From NCBI RefSeq assembly GCF_005876955.1, contig NZ_SSCL01000001.1:124001-188000 (forward strand): 64,000 bases of DNA, in the 5' to 3' direction. This document shows positions 18,195 through 26,710 of this stretch, piece after piece (the first letter of the stretch is position 1; every line of letters begins with the position of its first letter). A program made the translations under genes and the position numbers. This DNA comes from Sinomonas gamaensis. GTDB lineage: Bacteria > Actinomycetota > Actinomycetes > Actinomycetales > Micrococcaceae. Under the pieces are notes generated by a model. That model saw nothing but the letters and a program-made list of their open reading frames with translations, was not told where the DNA came from and ran no database searches.

Positions 18195-18905
18195 TCAGCC
18201 GAGCGAATGCGCGATGCGCCGCGCCGCCTCCTGAAGGTGGCGGCCGATGTTCTCCGTGTCCATGTTGCCGCCCAGATGGACGACGGCGATCGCTGACGGC
18301 CGCTGCCGCGACGGCACGATCGGCGCGGCGATCGAGAAGACGCCGGGGATCACCTCGTCGTGGCTGATGGCGTACCCGCGCTCGCGGGCCTCGTCGGCTT
18401 CGGTGCGGTAAGGGATGTCCGGCATTCGGCGCTCCCATTCAGTCCGCCCGACTGCGGACTGGATGGCGATGCTCGGGGCGCCTGACGCAATGCTGTGACG
18501 GGTGCCGGGGCGCTGCGCGATGGCTGTGCCGTTGTGGCGCGGTTCGACAGTGGCGAGGGTGACGCAGTCGGCGTGATCCCACACGACAACGAAGGCGGTC
18601 ATGCCGAGTTCATCGGCCAGCCCGCCCAGTTCCGGCGAGGCGGCCGTCTGAAGATCGCGGGCCACGCCTCGGGCCAGCACTGCCAGGCCGACTCCGGGTT
18701 GGAGCCGCCCGGAGTCATCGCGTTCGATGAGCGAATGGTCCTCGAGTGTGCGGATGATGCGGTACGCGATGGAGCGGTGGACGCCGAGCGATTCTGCCAA
18801 TTCGGCGATCGTGAGCGGAACCCGGGAGTCGGCCAGGATCTCGAGGGCCCGTACGCCCCGGGATAGGGTCTGTGAATGGGCCGCTGTCTCGCTGGCGTGC
18901 GGCAT
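18195..18905 (-). CDS. IclR family transcriptional regulator (probable hpaBC regulator)
   Basis: A 236-residue regulator. The N-terminal winged helix is at about 12-75 (LSRGVRALEILADSRVPLTIAELAESLGVHRSIAYRIIRTLE), and the IclR effector domain follows with the usual GYAISHDEVIPGVFSIAAPI segment. The ATG at 18903-18905 is preceded by AAAGGAGCG. The frame is open upstream but lacks family similarity. It is divergent from the flavin reductase/hydroxylase genes, with IclR-type boxes between, so control of hpaC–hpaB, probably with 4-hydroxyphenylacetate or a related aromatic acid as effector, is the likely role. Confidence 0.9.
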   Translation of the reverse strand: MPHASETAAHSQTLSRGVRALEILADSRVPLTIAELAESLGVHRSIAYRIIRTLEDHSLIERDDSGRLQPGVGLAVLARGVARDLQTAASPELGGLADELGMTAFVVVWDHADCVTLATVEPRHNGTAIAQRPGTRHSIASGAPSIAIQSAVGRTEWERRMPDIPYRTEADEARERGYAISHDEVIPGVFSIAAPIVPSRQRPSAIAVVHLGGNMDTENIGRHLQEAARRIAHSLG

Positions 18906-18982
18906 GGGGTGCGCTCCTTTGGCTGGGGACTGCACGACTGACGAGGCCTTGTGCTCCCTCGTGCGGTCCCTTAAAGTGATTG

Positions 18983-19019
18983 TGTTCGATATCGGCACAA
19001 GAAATTCTATTATCGAACA
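18983..19019. promoter_or_regulatory. Inverted pair of IclR-type boxes between the regulator and hpaC
   Basis: TGTTCGATA at 18983-18991 and its exact complement TATCGAACA at 19011-19019 form an inverted pair. The left arm extends to GTTCGATATCGGCAC, close to the GTTCGATAATCGCAC box known for PcaR/PcaU-type IclR regulators, and the right arm read backwards is GTTCGATAATAGAAT. The pair lies in an AT-rich stretch that probably holds both divergent promoters. Confidence 0.7.
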
Positions 19020-19066
19020 AGATTCATTATTGACCAACCTCGAGGATCGGACAAGAGGCGTTGCCC

Positions 19067-19597
19067 ATGTTCGCCCAGCCAGGAGCGCTTCCCGAGCGGC
19101 AGGGCAGGACCGTGCGTTCGAGGTCGCATCACTTCCGGGGGAGCTTGGGCCGCTTTGCGACGGGGGTCGCGATCGTGACGTTCGACGGCGCGACGAAGCG
19201 CCACGGCATCACCGTCAACTCGTTCACATCCGTCTCGCTGGATCCGCCACTTGTGCTGGTGAGCATCGCGCGCCACACGCGGGCCCACGACGAACTCGCC
19301 GGACGCCCGTTCTCGGTGAACATCCTCGGGGCCGAACAGGAGGCCCTCGCGCGCCACTTCGCGGGCCAGCCAGGCGTTGAACCGGTATGGGTCGAGAGCC
19401 CGCTCGCCCCGCGCCTGGCGCGCGTGCTGGCCTATTTCGAATGCAAGCCGTGGGCTGCCTACGACGGCGGCGACCACACCCTGTACTTGGGCGAAGTGGT
19501 GGACTTCGGCTACCGCTCGGGAGACGCCCTTGCCTTTGCCAACGGACGTTTCACCACGATTCCCGAAAGCCAGCTCGGCGTCGAAGACCTGCTCTGA
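19067..19597 (+). CDS. hpaC: Flavin reductase, probable HpaC component of 4-hydroxyphenylacetate 3-monooxygenase
   Basis: A 176-residue flavin reductase-like FMN/FAD-binding protein: FRGSLGRFATGVAIVTF, GITVNSFTSVSLDPPLVLVSI and FSVNIL are typical of the HpaC/flavin reductase family. It would supply reduced flavin to the oxygenase HpaB encoded 30 bp downstream. The ATG at 19067 has AGAGG 8 nt upstream; a TTG two codons earlier is possible. The gene order reductase–oxygenase and the IclR boxes upstream support the assignment. Confidence 0.85.
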   Translation: MFAQPGALPERQGRTVRSRSHHFRGSLGRFATGVAIVTFDGATKRHGITVNSFTSVSLDPPLVLVSIARHTRAHDELAGRPFSVNILGAEQEALARHFAGQPGVEPVWVESPLAPRLARVLAYFECKPWAAYDGGDHTLYLGEVVDFGYRSGDALAFANGRFTTIPESQLGVEDLL

Positions 19598-19626
19598 CCA
19601 TCCGCTCGAGGACGAAGGGAAACACC

Positions 19627-21078
19627 ATGGGCATCCGAACCGGCCAGCAATTCCTGGAGAAGCTCAACTCGATGCGGCCCCACCTCGTGATCGACGGCGA
19701 GGTCGTCTCGGAGAACCTCGCGGAACATCCCGCGTTCAGGGGCCTCGCCCGGACCTACGCACACCTGTTCGATCTGCAGCACGACCCGCAGTACCAGAAT
19801 GTGCTCACGTACCCGTCGCCGACGACGGGAGACTTGGTCAACGCGTCTTTCCTCGTCCCGAGAACCAAGGAGGATCTCGAGAGGCGACGCCGTGCCATGT
19901 CGGTCTGGGCTCAGTACTCGAACGGGTTCCTCGGCCGCACGGGGGACTACATGAATTCCGCGCTCACGGCCCTCGCCTCGGCCAAGAAGTTCTTCGCCGG
20001 TGCCGATCCGGTTTTCGGTGAGCGCGTGGAGGCGTACTACGAGATGGCGCGCGAGCAGGATCTCCTGGCAACCCATACGCTCATTCCGCCTCAGGCCAAC
20101 CGTTCGGTGTCCGGTTCCGAGCAGCTGGGTGGGCAGCTCGCCGCGCGCGTTGTCGAGGAGCGCGACGACGGCGTGGTGATCCGTGGCGCACGGATGCTCG
20201 CCACGATCGCGCCCATCGCCGACGAACTCCTGGTCTTCCCTTCGACGCTGCTGCGCGCGACGCCCGAGGACGCCCCGTACTCCTTCGCGTTCGCCATCCA
20301 GAACGACGCGCCAGGGCTGCGGTATCTGTGCAGGGCCGGACTGCACCATGGCGGAAGTCACCACGACGAGCCGCTCGCGAGCCGCTTCGAGGAGGTCGAC
20401 GCCGTCGTGGTCTTCGACGACGTCTTCGTCCCGAACGAGCGCGTCTTCATGCTCGGGCATCCCGAGCTGTGCAACCAGTGGTACTCCGACACTGGCGCGG
20501 CAGCCCTCATGACCCATCAGGTCGTGACCCGCACTCTTGCCAAGAGCGAGTTCTTCCTCGGCCTGGCCTCGGAGATTGCCGTGTCCATCGGCATCGACGG
20601 GTTCCAGCACATCCAGGAGGACCTTGCCGAGCTGATCAGGAATGTGGAGATCGGCAGGGCCTTCGTGGTCGCCTCCGAGGCGCAGGCCGAGCTGAGCGAC
20701 GACGGCGTGATGCTGCCGCACTGGCCCACTCTGAACGCTGCCCGCAACTGGTATCCGAAGGCCTCGCAGCGCTACCCGGAGATCATCCGGAAGTTCTGCG
20801 CCTCCGGGCTCATGGCGCTCCCGGGCGAAGCCGACCTCGACGTGGCGCGCCAGGACATCGAGATGTACCTGCAGGGCAAGTCCCTCACCGGCCCCGAGCG
20901 CCTGCGCCTCTTCAAGCTCGCCCTCGACGCGTCCGTCTCAGGCTTCGCGGGACGCCAGTCGCTGTATGAGTACTTCTTCTTCGGCGACCCGGTCCGGATG
21001 GCCGGCGCGCTCGTCAACAGCTACGACCGCGAGCCCCTGCGCGCCCGGGTGAGGGAGCTGCTGCACCGCAACGACTGA
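19627..21078 (+). CDS. hpaB: 4-hydroxyphenylacetate 3-monooxygenase, oxygenase component
   Basis: A 483-residue HpaB/PvcC-family flavin monooxygenase, converting 4-hydroxyphenylacetate to 3,4-dihydroxyphenylacetate with reduced FAD and oxygen. The start MGIRTGQQFLEKLNSMRPH, followed by the internal DFQHDPQ-like stretch LFDLQHDPQYQNVLTYPSP, LATHTLIPPQANRSVS, RGARMLATIAPIADELLVFP and the late VGRAFV/SGFAGRQSLYEYFFFGDP region all fit. The ATG at 19627 is preceded by AAGGGAAAC. The product is the substrate of the meta-cleavage genes at 51-58 kb. Confidence 0.92.
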   Translation: MGIRTGQQFLEKLNSMRPHLVIDGEVVSENLAEHPAFRGLARTYAHLFDLQHDPQYQNVLTYPSPTTGDLVNASFLVPRTKEDLERRRRAMSVWAQYSNGFLGRTGDYMNSALTALASAKKFFAGADPVFGERVEAYYEMAREQDLLATHTLIPPQANRSVSGSEQLGGQLAARVVEERDDGVVIRGARMLATIAPIADELLVFPSTLLRATPEDAPYSFAFAIQNDAPGLRYLCRAGLHHGGSHHDEPLASRFEEVDAVVVFDDVFVPNERVFMLGHPELCNQWYSDTGAAALMTHQVVTRTLAKSEFFLGLASEIAVSIGIDGFQHIQEDLAELIRNVEIGRAFVVASEAQAELSDDGVMLPHWPTLNAARNWYPKASQRYPEIIRKFCASGLMALPGEADLDVARQDIEMYLQGKSLTGPERLRLFKLALDASVSGFAGRQSLYEYFFFGDPVRMAGALVNSYDREPLRARVRELLHRND

Positions 21079-21119
21079 GGCGCCCTGTGCTGCGACTCAC
21101 ACATCCTGTATTCTCACCA

Positions 21120-21145
21120 ATAGTGACCGACCAATCGGTCACTAT
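21120..21145. promoter_or_regulatory. Perfect 11-bp palindrome upstream of the MHS transporter
   Basis: ATAGTGACCGA at 21120-21130 and its exact complement at 21135-21145 are separated by CCAA. It lies 41 bp after hpaB and 52 bp before the transporter start. The sequence has the look of a TetR- or GntR-type operator; a TATTCT element sits just upstream. A terminator for hpaB is the alternative, but no T tract follows and the arms are not especially GC-rich. Confidence 0.6.
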
Positions 21146-21197
21146 TTCGTGACACCATCCCTTCTGGGCTCGCACCCCTGAGAACGACGGAGTTCGC

Positions 21198-22559
21198 ATG
21201 ACCCACACCACGAGCGACGCTGCAGCGCGCTCCGGCCAGCTGTCCCGAGAGGAACGCAAGGTCCTCGCAGGCACGCTCGTCGGCACCACCATCGAGTGGT
21301 ACGACTTCTTCATCTATGCACAGGCGGCGGGCGTCGTCTTGGCGCCCCTGTTCCTCGCTCCTGTCGCGAAGGACAACGCCGGCCTCGCCCAGGTGCTGTC
21401 CTTCGCGACGATCGGCATCTCGTTCCTCTTCCGTCCCCTCGGCGCCATCGTCGCGGGACACCTCGGCGATCGACTCGGGCGGAAGAAGATGCTCGTCTTC
21501 ACGCTCATCCTCATGGGCCTCTCCACCTCCCTCATCGGCGTCCTCCCGACGTACGCCCAGGCGGGCATCGCAGCACCCGTTCTGCTGATCCTCCTGCGGG
21601 TGATCCAGGGCTTCTCGGCGGGCGGCGAATGGGGCGGGGCCGCCCTCATGGCGGTCGAGCACGCGCCTCGGGGCCGACGTGGCTACTTCGGCGCCTACCC
21701 CCAGATCGGCGTTCCGATCGGAATGATCCTGGCCACGTTCACGCTGTGGCTGCTCACCGCCGTCATGGGCCCGGCGTTCGGGGAGTGGGGATGGCGCCTC
21801 CCATTCCTCCTCTCGATCGTGCTCATCGCGGTTGGCTACATGATCCGGCGAGCGGTGGAGGAGAGCCCTGTCTTCACGCAGCTCCTGGAACGGCGCAAGG
21901 AATCGTCGGCGCCGCTCGGCCAGCTGTTCCGTTACAACCTCAAAGAGGTCGTCCTCACGGCCGTCATCTTCATCGCGAACAACGCGGCCGGCTACCTGCT
22001 CATCGCCTACTTCTCCACCTACGCTGCCAAGTCGCTCAAGATGGATCAGGCCACGGTGCTCCTCGCCACCACGCTCGCGTCCTTCGGCTGGCTCGGCTTC
22101 ACGCTCTGGGGCGGAGCCCTTTCGGACAGGCTCGGCCGGGTCCGGACGTTCCAGATCGGCTACGCGTTCCTCGCCGTCTGGGCCGTGCCGATGTGGTTCC
22201 TCATCGACACCAAGAACATCGTCTGGTACTTCGTGGCGCTCTTCGTGATGACGCTCGGGCTGGGCCTGAGCTACGGCCCGCAGTCAGCTCTCTACGCGGA
22301 GATGTTCCCGGCCAAGGTCCGGTACTCGGGCGTCTCCATCGGCTATGCCCTGGGGGCGATCTTGGGCGGGGCGTTCGCGCCGATGATCGCCGAGATGCTC
22401 ATGAACGAGTTCAAGGCGTCCTGGACGATCGGCGTGTACATCGCCATCGCCGCGGTCGTCTCATTCATCGGGGTGTGCTTGGTGAAGGAGACGAAGGGCG
22501 CAGACCTCCACGTCGCGGAGGCCCACGCCGAGTACGCCCGGGAGCAGGGGGCCGGTTAG
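21198..22559 (+). CDS. MFS transporter, metabolite:H+ symporter (MHS) type
   Basis: A 453-residue permease. The MHS signature is present: GTTIEWYDFFIYAQAAG at the first helix, RPLGAIVAGHLGDRLGRKKMLVFTL (motif A), and RVIQGFSAGGEWGGAALMAVEHAP. MHS proteins carry carboxylic acids such as citrate, ketoglutarate, shikimate and some aromatic acids with protons. The location after hpaB suggests uptake of 4-hydroxyphenylacetate or a related acid, which is inference. Its own operator-like palindrome lies upstream, so it may be regulated separately from hpaCB. Confidence 0.88.
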   Translation: MTHTTSDAAARSGQLSREERKVLAGTLVGTTIEWYDFFIYAQAAGVVLAPLFLAPVAKDNAGLAQVLSFATIGISFLFRPLGAIVAGHLGDRLGRKKMLVFTLILMGLSTSLIGVLPTYAQAGIAAPVLLILLRVIQGFSAGGEWGGAALMAVEHAPRGRRGYFGAYPQIGVPIGMILATFTLWLLTAVMGPAFGEWGWRLPFLLSIVLIAVGYMIRRAVEESPVFTQLLERRKESSAPLGQLFRYNLKEVVLTAVIFIANNAAGYLLIAYFSTYAAKSLKMDQATVLLATTLASFGWLGFTLWGGALSDRLGRVRTFQIGYAFLAVWAVPMWFLIDTKNIVWYFVALFVMTLGLGLSYGPQSALYAEMFPAKVRYSGVSIGYALGAILGGAFAPMIAEMLMNEFKASWTIGVYIAIAAVVSFIGVCLVKETKGADLHVAEAHAEYAREQGAG

Positions 22560-22560
22560 C

Positions 22561-22578
22561 CAGTCCCAGTCGGGACTG
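22561..22578. terminator. Bidirectional hairpin between convergent genes
   Basis: CAGTCCC at 22561-22567 pairs with GGGACTG at 22572-22578 around an AGTC loop. It sits in the 35-bp gap between the ends of the MHS transporter gene and the convergent GntR gene, so it can serve both. Confidence 0.55.
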
Positions 22579-22594
22579 CCAGGCCTAGTCAGAT

Positions 22595-23290
22595 CTAGGA
22601 AGTGGTGGCGGTGCTCGCGTCGCTGATCGCGCGGCTTCTGACGTTCGAGATGTGAGCGAGCATCGCTTCCCGGGCCTTGGCCGGCTCTCCGGCCTCAAAC
22701 GCTTCGAGGATGCGGCTGTGCTCGGCGATGGCGTTTTCGGCGTCGGTCACGCCGAGATTTCCGAAGAACCGGAAACGCTGCACTTGGCCGCCCAGGGCGT
22801 TGTATGCGTTGAGCAGGAACCTGTTGTGGGCGTTCTGGGCAATGATCCGATGGAACCGCTCGTCGGCCTCCCAGTACGCCCCATACTCGGCGAAGGTTGG
22901 CCCGGTGGGCGCTCCGCGCAGGTCATCGACGGCCTGTTCCAGTTCGGCCAGAACGGCGGGTGTCACATGGGCGCACGCGCGCTCGGCGATCGGAGGCTCC
23001 AGGACGGCGCGGGAATCCATGAGCTCGTCCAACTCTTCGGCGGTGAAGAGCGGAGCGACCCGATACCCCTTGAGTGCCTCGCGGCGCACCAGCCCTGTGG
23101 CCTCCAGGCGAGCGAGCGCTTCGCGGATGGGGGTTTGGGAAACCTCGAGTTCCTGCGCCATCCGGTCGATGCCGATCCCGGCCCCGGGCTCGAGCCGACC
23201 GTCCATGAGGGACGCGAGCAGCTCCTGGTAGACGTAGTCGGCCAGGAGCTGGCGGTTGGCCGGGCGGCGGCCACCGGAGACGGCGGGCAT
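22595..23290 (-). CDS. GntR family transcriptional regulator (FadR/FCD type)
   Basis: A 231-residue regulator. The wHTH is at about 12-78 (QLLADYVYQELLASLMDGRLEPGAGIGIDRMAQELEVSQTPIREALARLEATGLV) and the helical FCD effector domain at about 90-220 shows the metal-ligand pattern with FHRIIAQNAHN and IAEHSRILEA. The ATG at 23288-23290 was chosen because similarity begins there. It is co-directional with and downstream of the five-gene operon 23412-27646. ATCCTATCGTGT at 23298-23309, just before its start, matches 9 of 12 positions of the palindrome upstream of that operon, so it is my first candidate for the regulator of that site. Confidence 0.9.
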   Translation of the reverse strand: MPAVSGGRRPANRQLLADYVYQELLASLMDGRLEPGAGIGIDRMAQELEVSQTPIREALARLEATGLVRREALKGYRVAPLFTAEELDELMDSRAVLEPPIAERACAHVTPAVLAELEQAVDDLRGAPTGPTFAEYGAYWEADERFHRIIAQNAHNRFLLNAYNALGGQVQRFRFFGNLGVTDAENAIAEHSRILEAFEAGEPAKAREAMLAHISNVRSRAISDASTATTS

Positions 23291-23411
23291 GCGAATGATC
23301 CTATCGTGTCGTGCTGGGGAGAAGCGGGTCAGAAGACGGTGCCGGGCCGTCGATGACGACGGCCCGGCACACGGCTGCTGCAATGGTTGAGCCCTTCGGG
23401 CGCAACCGGTC

Positions 23412-24785
23412 TCAGTGGAGAGGCGTCACCGGCTCATCGAGCATCTCGTCAGACTTCGAGGTGCGGAAGAACTTGGTGAGGTAGATCATCACCGCGGCGA
23501 GGAACGCGAACACGCCGAGCGAGACGACGCCCCACGCACCGCTGGCGGTCGGCATCGCATCGTTGAAGGCCGTCCGCATGAGCGGGGCGACGAATCCGCC
23601 GAGGTTGCCGAGCGAATTGATGAGGCCGATGCCGGCGGCCGCCGCCGCACCGGTGAGGAACGAGGTCGGGTAGGCCCACGTGATCGGCCCGACCGAGAGG
23701 AAGCTCGCGACCGCCAGGGTGATGAACACGATCCCGAGGAGGGGCTGGTTGTTCATGCCGGCCCATGCGGAGCCGATGATGAACAGGCCGGTTCCGATGT
23801 AGAACAGCGTGCCCCAGTTGCGCCGGCGGGGGATCGTGTTCGCGGCCCGACCGAAGTAGTAGCAGGCGAACAGGCCCACGAGCCACGGGATCGCCGAGAC
23901 GAGCCCGACTTCCCAGCCGACCTTCTTGCCCAGAAGCCCCGCGACCTCCTGCGGGAGGTAGAACGTGGTGCCGTAGACAGCGATCTGCAGTGCGAAGTAG
24001 ATGACCGTGAAGTACCAGACCTTCCAGTTGCCCATGGCACGCCAGATGCCCTTCGGGCCGTCCTCGGTGCGGACCTGGTCCTCGACCGCCATCGCGCTCG
24101 AAAGCGCCGCCTTCTCGTCGTCGTTGAGGAACTTCGCCTGGGCGGGGCTGTTGGTGAGGAAGAAGATCGCCGCAATGCCCACGATGACGGCAAGCAGGCC
24201 TTCGACGAAGAACATCACCTGCCATCCGCGGGCGAACCCGAGCGCGTCACCGAAGCTGATGAGGCCACCGCTCAGCGGGGCGCCGATCATCTGCGAGAAC
24301 GGCTGGGCAAGGTAGAAGATCGCGAACATCTGGACGCGGACCTTGTTCGGGAACCACTCGGAGAGGTACATGATCACGCCCGGGAACAGGCCGGCTTCGG
24401 TCACACCGAGCAGGAAGCGCAGGACGTTGAACATGACGTCGTTCGTGGTGAACGCGAACGCTGCCGCGACGATGCCCCACGTGATCGAGATGCGGGCGAG
24501 CCAGAAGCGCGCGCCGAACTTCTTGAGCAGGAGGTTGCTCGGAACTTCGAACAGGGCATAGCCGATGAAGAAGATGCCGGCGCCGAGGGCGAAGGCAGCG
24601 TCTCCCACGCCTCGGTCGGCCTTGAGCGCGGCCTGGGCGAACCCCACGTTCGTGCGGTCCAGGAAGGCCACGAAGTAGAGGATCACGAGCATCGGCATGA
24701 GGTGCCGTGCCGCCTTGGAGATGGCGGACTTGAGGGTAGTGCCCTGGATGGACAGGACGCCTGCCCGATCGGGGGAGGTGGACAC
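23412..24785 (-). CDS. MFS transporter, anion:cation symporter (ACS) type
   Basis: A 457-residue permease with twelve membrane segments. ACS features: LYFVAFLDRTNVGFAQ in helix 1, RFLLGVTEAGLFPGVIMYLSEWFPNKVR between helices 4 and 5. ACS members import organic anions such as tartrate, galactarate, glucarate, phthalate and 4-hydroxyphenylacetate. Here it closes an operon for what looks like sugar-acid breakdown, so a polyhydroxy acid is the likely cargo. The GTG start at 24783-24785 has AAAGGAGAG upstream. The gap to the small upstream ORF is 42 bp. Confidence 0.9.
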   Translation of the reverse strand: MSTSPDRAGVLSIQGTTLKSAISKAARHLMPMLVILYFVAFLDRTNVGFAQAALKADRGVGDAAFALGAGIFFIGYALFEVPSNLLLKKFGARFWLARISITWGIVAAAFAFTTNDVMFNVLRFLLGVTEAGLFPGVIMYLSEWFPNKVRVQMFAIFYLAQPFSQMIGAPLSGGLISFGDALGFARGWQVMFFVEGLLAVIVGIAAIFFLTNSPAQAKFLNDDEKAALSSAMAVEDQVRTEDGPKGIWRAMGNWKVWYFTVIYFALQIAVYGTTFYLPQEVAGLLGKKVGWEVGLVSAIPWLVGLFACYYFGRAANTIPRRRNWGTLFYIGTGLFIIGSAWAGMNNQPLLGIVFITLAVASFLSVGPITWAYPTSFLTGAAAAAGIGLINSLGNLGGFVAPLMRTAFNDAMPTASGAWGVVSLGVFAFLAAVMIYLTKFFRTSKSDEMLDEPVTPLH

Positions 24786-24827
24786 TTCAGCTCTCCTTTG
24801 AGATGAACTACTCAGGATGGGTGGGGA

Positions 24828-24929
24828 TTAGTGTTGGAACAGCGAGACCGCGCCGAAGGCGACGAGCACAATGCCGATCGCCAGGAACGCGAAGCGGGAC
24901 TTGGTCCAAGTGCCGAAGAGAGTTCGCAA
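24828..24929 (-). CDS. Small single-span membrane protein (33 residues)
   Basis: Between the SDR and MFS genes the reverse strand has a 33-codon frame from TTG 24927-24929 to TAA. It has a basic N-terminus (LRTLFGTWTKSR) followed by one strongly hydrophobic segment, FAFLAIGIVLVAFGAVSLF, and ends QH. A GAGGG sequence lies 8 nt upstream. The composition, placement in a same-strand operon, and the fact that the 150-bp gap is otherwise unexplained favour a real gene. Small membrane proteins next to MFS carriers are known in other bacteria, but I recognise no specific family. The TTG start and absence of homology evidence keep this tentative. Confidence 0.5.
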   Translation of the reverse strand: MRTLFGTWTKSRFAFLAIGIVLVAFGAVSLFQH

Positions 24930-24939
24930 TGGTCGGCCC

Positions 24940-25707
24940 TCAGTGCATGTAGAGGCCGCCGTCGACGTTCAGGGTCTGGCCCGTCACGAAACCGGCGTCT
25001 TCGCTGATGAGGTAGGCGATTGCAGCGGCGATGTCGCGCGGAGTGCCAATGCGCGGCAGAACGCCGTCGGCCGCCATCTTGGCCTTGCGCTCCTCGGTGA
25101 GGGTGCCGCCCATGATGTCCGTGTCGATCGGACCGGGGGAGATCACGTTGACGGTGACGCCATCCTGGCCGAGTTCGCGGGCCACGCTGCGCGAGAAGCC
25201 GATGATGCCGGCCTTGGCCGCGGAGTACGGAGTCTTGCTGTAGGTTCCGCCGCCGCGCTGGGCGGAGACGGAGGCAAGGCTCACCACGCGGCCGACGCCG
25301 TGCTTGACCATCGACTCGACGGCGCGACGGGTTGCGTAGTGCACGCCGTTGAGGTTGATGTTCATCACGCGGTTCCACTCCTCGGCCGTGACCTCGAGGT
25401 ACGGGACCGGCGAGGACACACCAGCGAGGTTCACGAGCGCGACGATCTGGGGAAGCGCACCCTCGAGCTCGTCGAACGCAGCCCGGACCTGGGCCTCATT
25501 CGAGACGTCCGCGCCGGCACCTGCGGCCTTGACGCCGTGCTCGAGGGCGATCTCCTCGGCCACCTTCTTGGCGGCGTCGGCGTCCAGATCGATGATGCCC
25601 ACGTTCCAGCCGCGCTCGGCGAGGTAGTGGGCCGATGCGCGTCCGATGCCGCGAGGCGATGCGGCGCCCGTCAGGACGACGGTGCGGGACGCGGGAAAGT
25701 CAGTCAT
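24940..25707 (-). CDS. SDR family NAD(P)-dependent oxidoreductase
   Basis: A 255-residue classical short-chain dehydrogenase. The nucleotide loop is TGAASPRGIGRA (about 14-25), the NAG-equivalent is NLAGVSS, catalytic Ser in SLASVSA and Tyr/Lys in YSAAKAG, and the end GFVTGQTLNVDGGLYMH is typical of FabG-like enzymes. The Asp in IIDLDAD suggests NAD preference. It sits between a 3-hydroxyacyl-CoA dehydrogenase-like gene and the transporter; in this context it probably oxidises a hydroxyl of a polyol or sugar acid. The ATG follows AGGAGAACCCCA. Confidence 0.9.
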   Translation of the reverse strand: MTDFPASRTVVLTGAASPRGIGRASAHYLAERGWNVGIIDLDADAAKKVAEEIALEHGVKAAGAGADVSNEAQVRAAFDELEGALPQIVALVNLAGVSSPVPYLEVTAEEWNRVMNINLNGVHYATRRAVESMVKHGVGRVVSLASVSAQRGGGTYSKTPYSAAKAGIIGFSRSVARELGQDGVTVNVISPGPIDTDIMGGTLTEERKAKMAADGVLPRIGTPRDIAAAIAYLISEDAGFVTGQTLNVDGGLYMH

Positions 25708-25725
25708 TGGGGTTCTCCTGAAAGG

Positions 25726-26697
25726 TCAGTTGATCGGTGCCGGACCGAGCTCGTCCATGAGCTTCTTGATGGCCACGTACGCCTTGTTGCGGTACGCCAC
25801 CAGCTCGGGAATACGGTCGGCGGGGACGTTCAGGTAGCCGGCGCCGGACTTCGTGCCGAACTTGCCGGCGTCGACGAGCTCGCGGAGCGACTCGGGGGTG
25901 GCGAAGCGCTCGGGCCAGCGGGTCTGGAGCGACGCGTAGCAGAACGCGTACACGTCGAGCCCGGCCATGTCGGCGATCGCGAACGGGCCGAACGCCGGAA
26001 GGCGGAAGCCGAAGGTGGTCCGGACGATCGTGTCGATGTCCTCGGGGGTAGCGATGCCCTCCTCGACGATCTGCGTCGCCTCGTGGAACAGCGCGTACTG
26101 GAGGCGGTTGAGCACGAAGCCGGTCGAGTCCTTGACCCGCGCGCTCTCCTTGCCGGTCGAGGCGACGATCTCCTCGACGAACGGCAGGATGCTCTCGTCG
26201 GTGCCCTCATGCGGGATGAGCTCGACGCCCGGGATGAATGGCGCCGGGTTCGAGAAGTGCACCCCGAGGAAGCGCTCAGGGCGCTCGACGGCGGTGGCCA
26301 GCTCCGCGATGCGGATGGTCGAGGTGTTCGACCCGATGATGGCCTCCGGCCGGGCGGCCGTGCTGATGCGGCGAAGCGTCTCGTGCTTGATCTCGATCTT
26401 CTCCGGGACGGCCTCCTCGATGAAGTCGGCGTCCGCGACGGCATCCTCGATGGAGGCCGCAGGAGAGAGGTTCGCCTGGATGCGCTCGACGGCGTCGGCG
26501 GGGAAGAGGCCCTGCTCGGCGAAGTCGGCAGCCTCGGCGAGGAGGCGATCGTAGTTCTTCTTGGCGATCTCCTCGGAGATGTCCGCGATCTTCACCGTTG
26601 CGCCGGAGAGGGCCAGCGACTGGGCAATGCCGCCTCCCATGTACCCCGAGCCGACGACGGCGATCTTGCGCTGATTTTCCGAAGCGCGCTGAGTCAT
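25726..26697 (-). CDS. 3-hydroxyacyl-CoA dehydrogenase family NAD-dependent dehydrogenase
   Basis: A 323-residue two-domain enzyme. The Rossmann fingerprint VVGSGYMGGGIAQSLAL is at about 14-30, the SNTST motif at about 130, and the catalytic His in LGVHFSNPAPFIPGVELIP. The C-terminal helical domain has DSTGFVLNRLQYALFHEA and FGFRLPAFGPFAIADMAGLD. Family members include 3-hydroxybutyryl-CoA and L-gulonate 3-dehydrogenases. With an isomerase and an SDR around it rather than beta-oxidation genes, a sugar-acid substrate is more likely than an acyl-CoA. The start at 26697 has AAGAAGGAAAG upstream. Confidence 0.87.
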   Translation of the reverse strand: MTQRASENQRKIAVVGSGYMGGGIAQSLALSGATVKIADISEEIAKKNYDRLLAEAADFAEQGLFPADAVERIQANLSPAASIEDAVADADFIEEAVPEKIEIKHETLRRISTAARPEAIIGSNTSTIRIAELATAVERPERFLGVHFSNPAPFIPGVELIPHEGTDESILPFVEEIVASTGKESARVKDSTGFVLNRLQYALFHEATQIVEEGIATPEDIDTIVRTTFGFRLPAFGPFAIADMAGLDVYAFCYASLQTRWPERFATPESLRELVDAGKFGTKSGAGYLNVPADRIPELVAYRNKAYVAIKKLMDELGPAPIN

Positions 26698-26710
26698 GAG
26701 TCTTTCCTTC

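Noticed and set aside
19387-19626. An 80-codon N-terminal extension of HpaB.
   Set aside because: It overlaps the flavin reductase in another frame and is unlike HpaB; ATG 19627 has a ribosome-binding site.
23415-24806. A 463-codon forward frame antisense to the ACS transporter.
   Set aside because: Highly charged shadow frame without family resemblance; the transporter is clear on the reverse strand.
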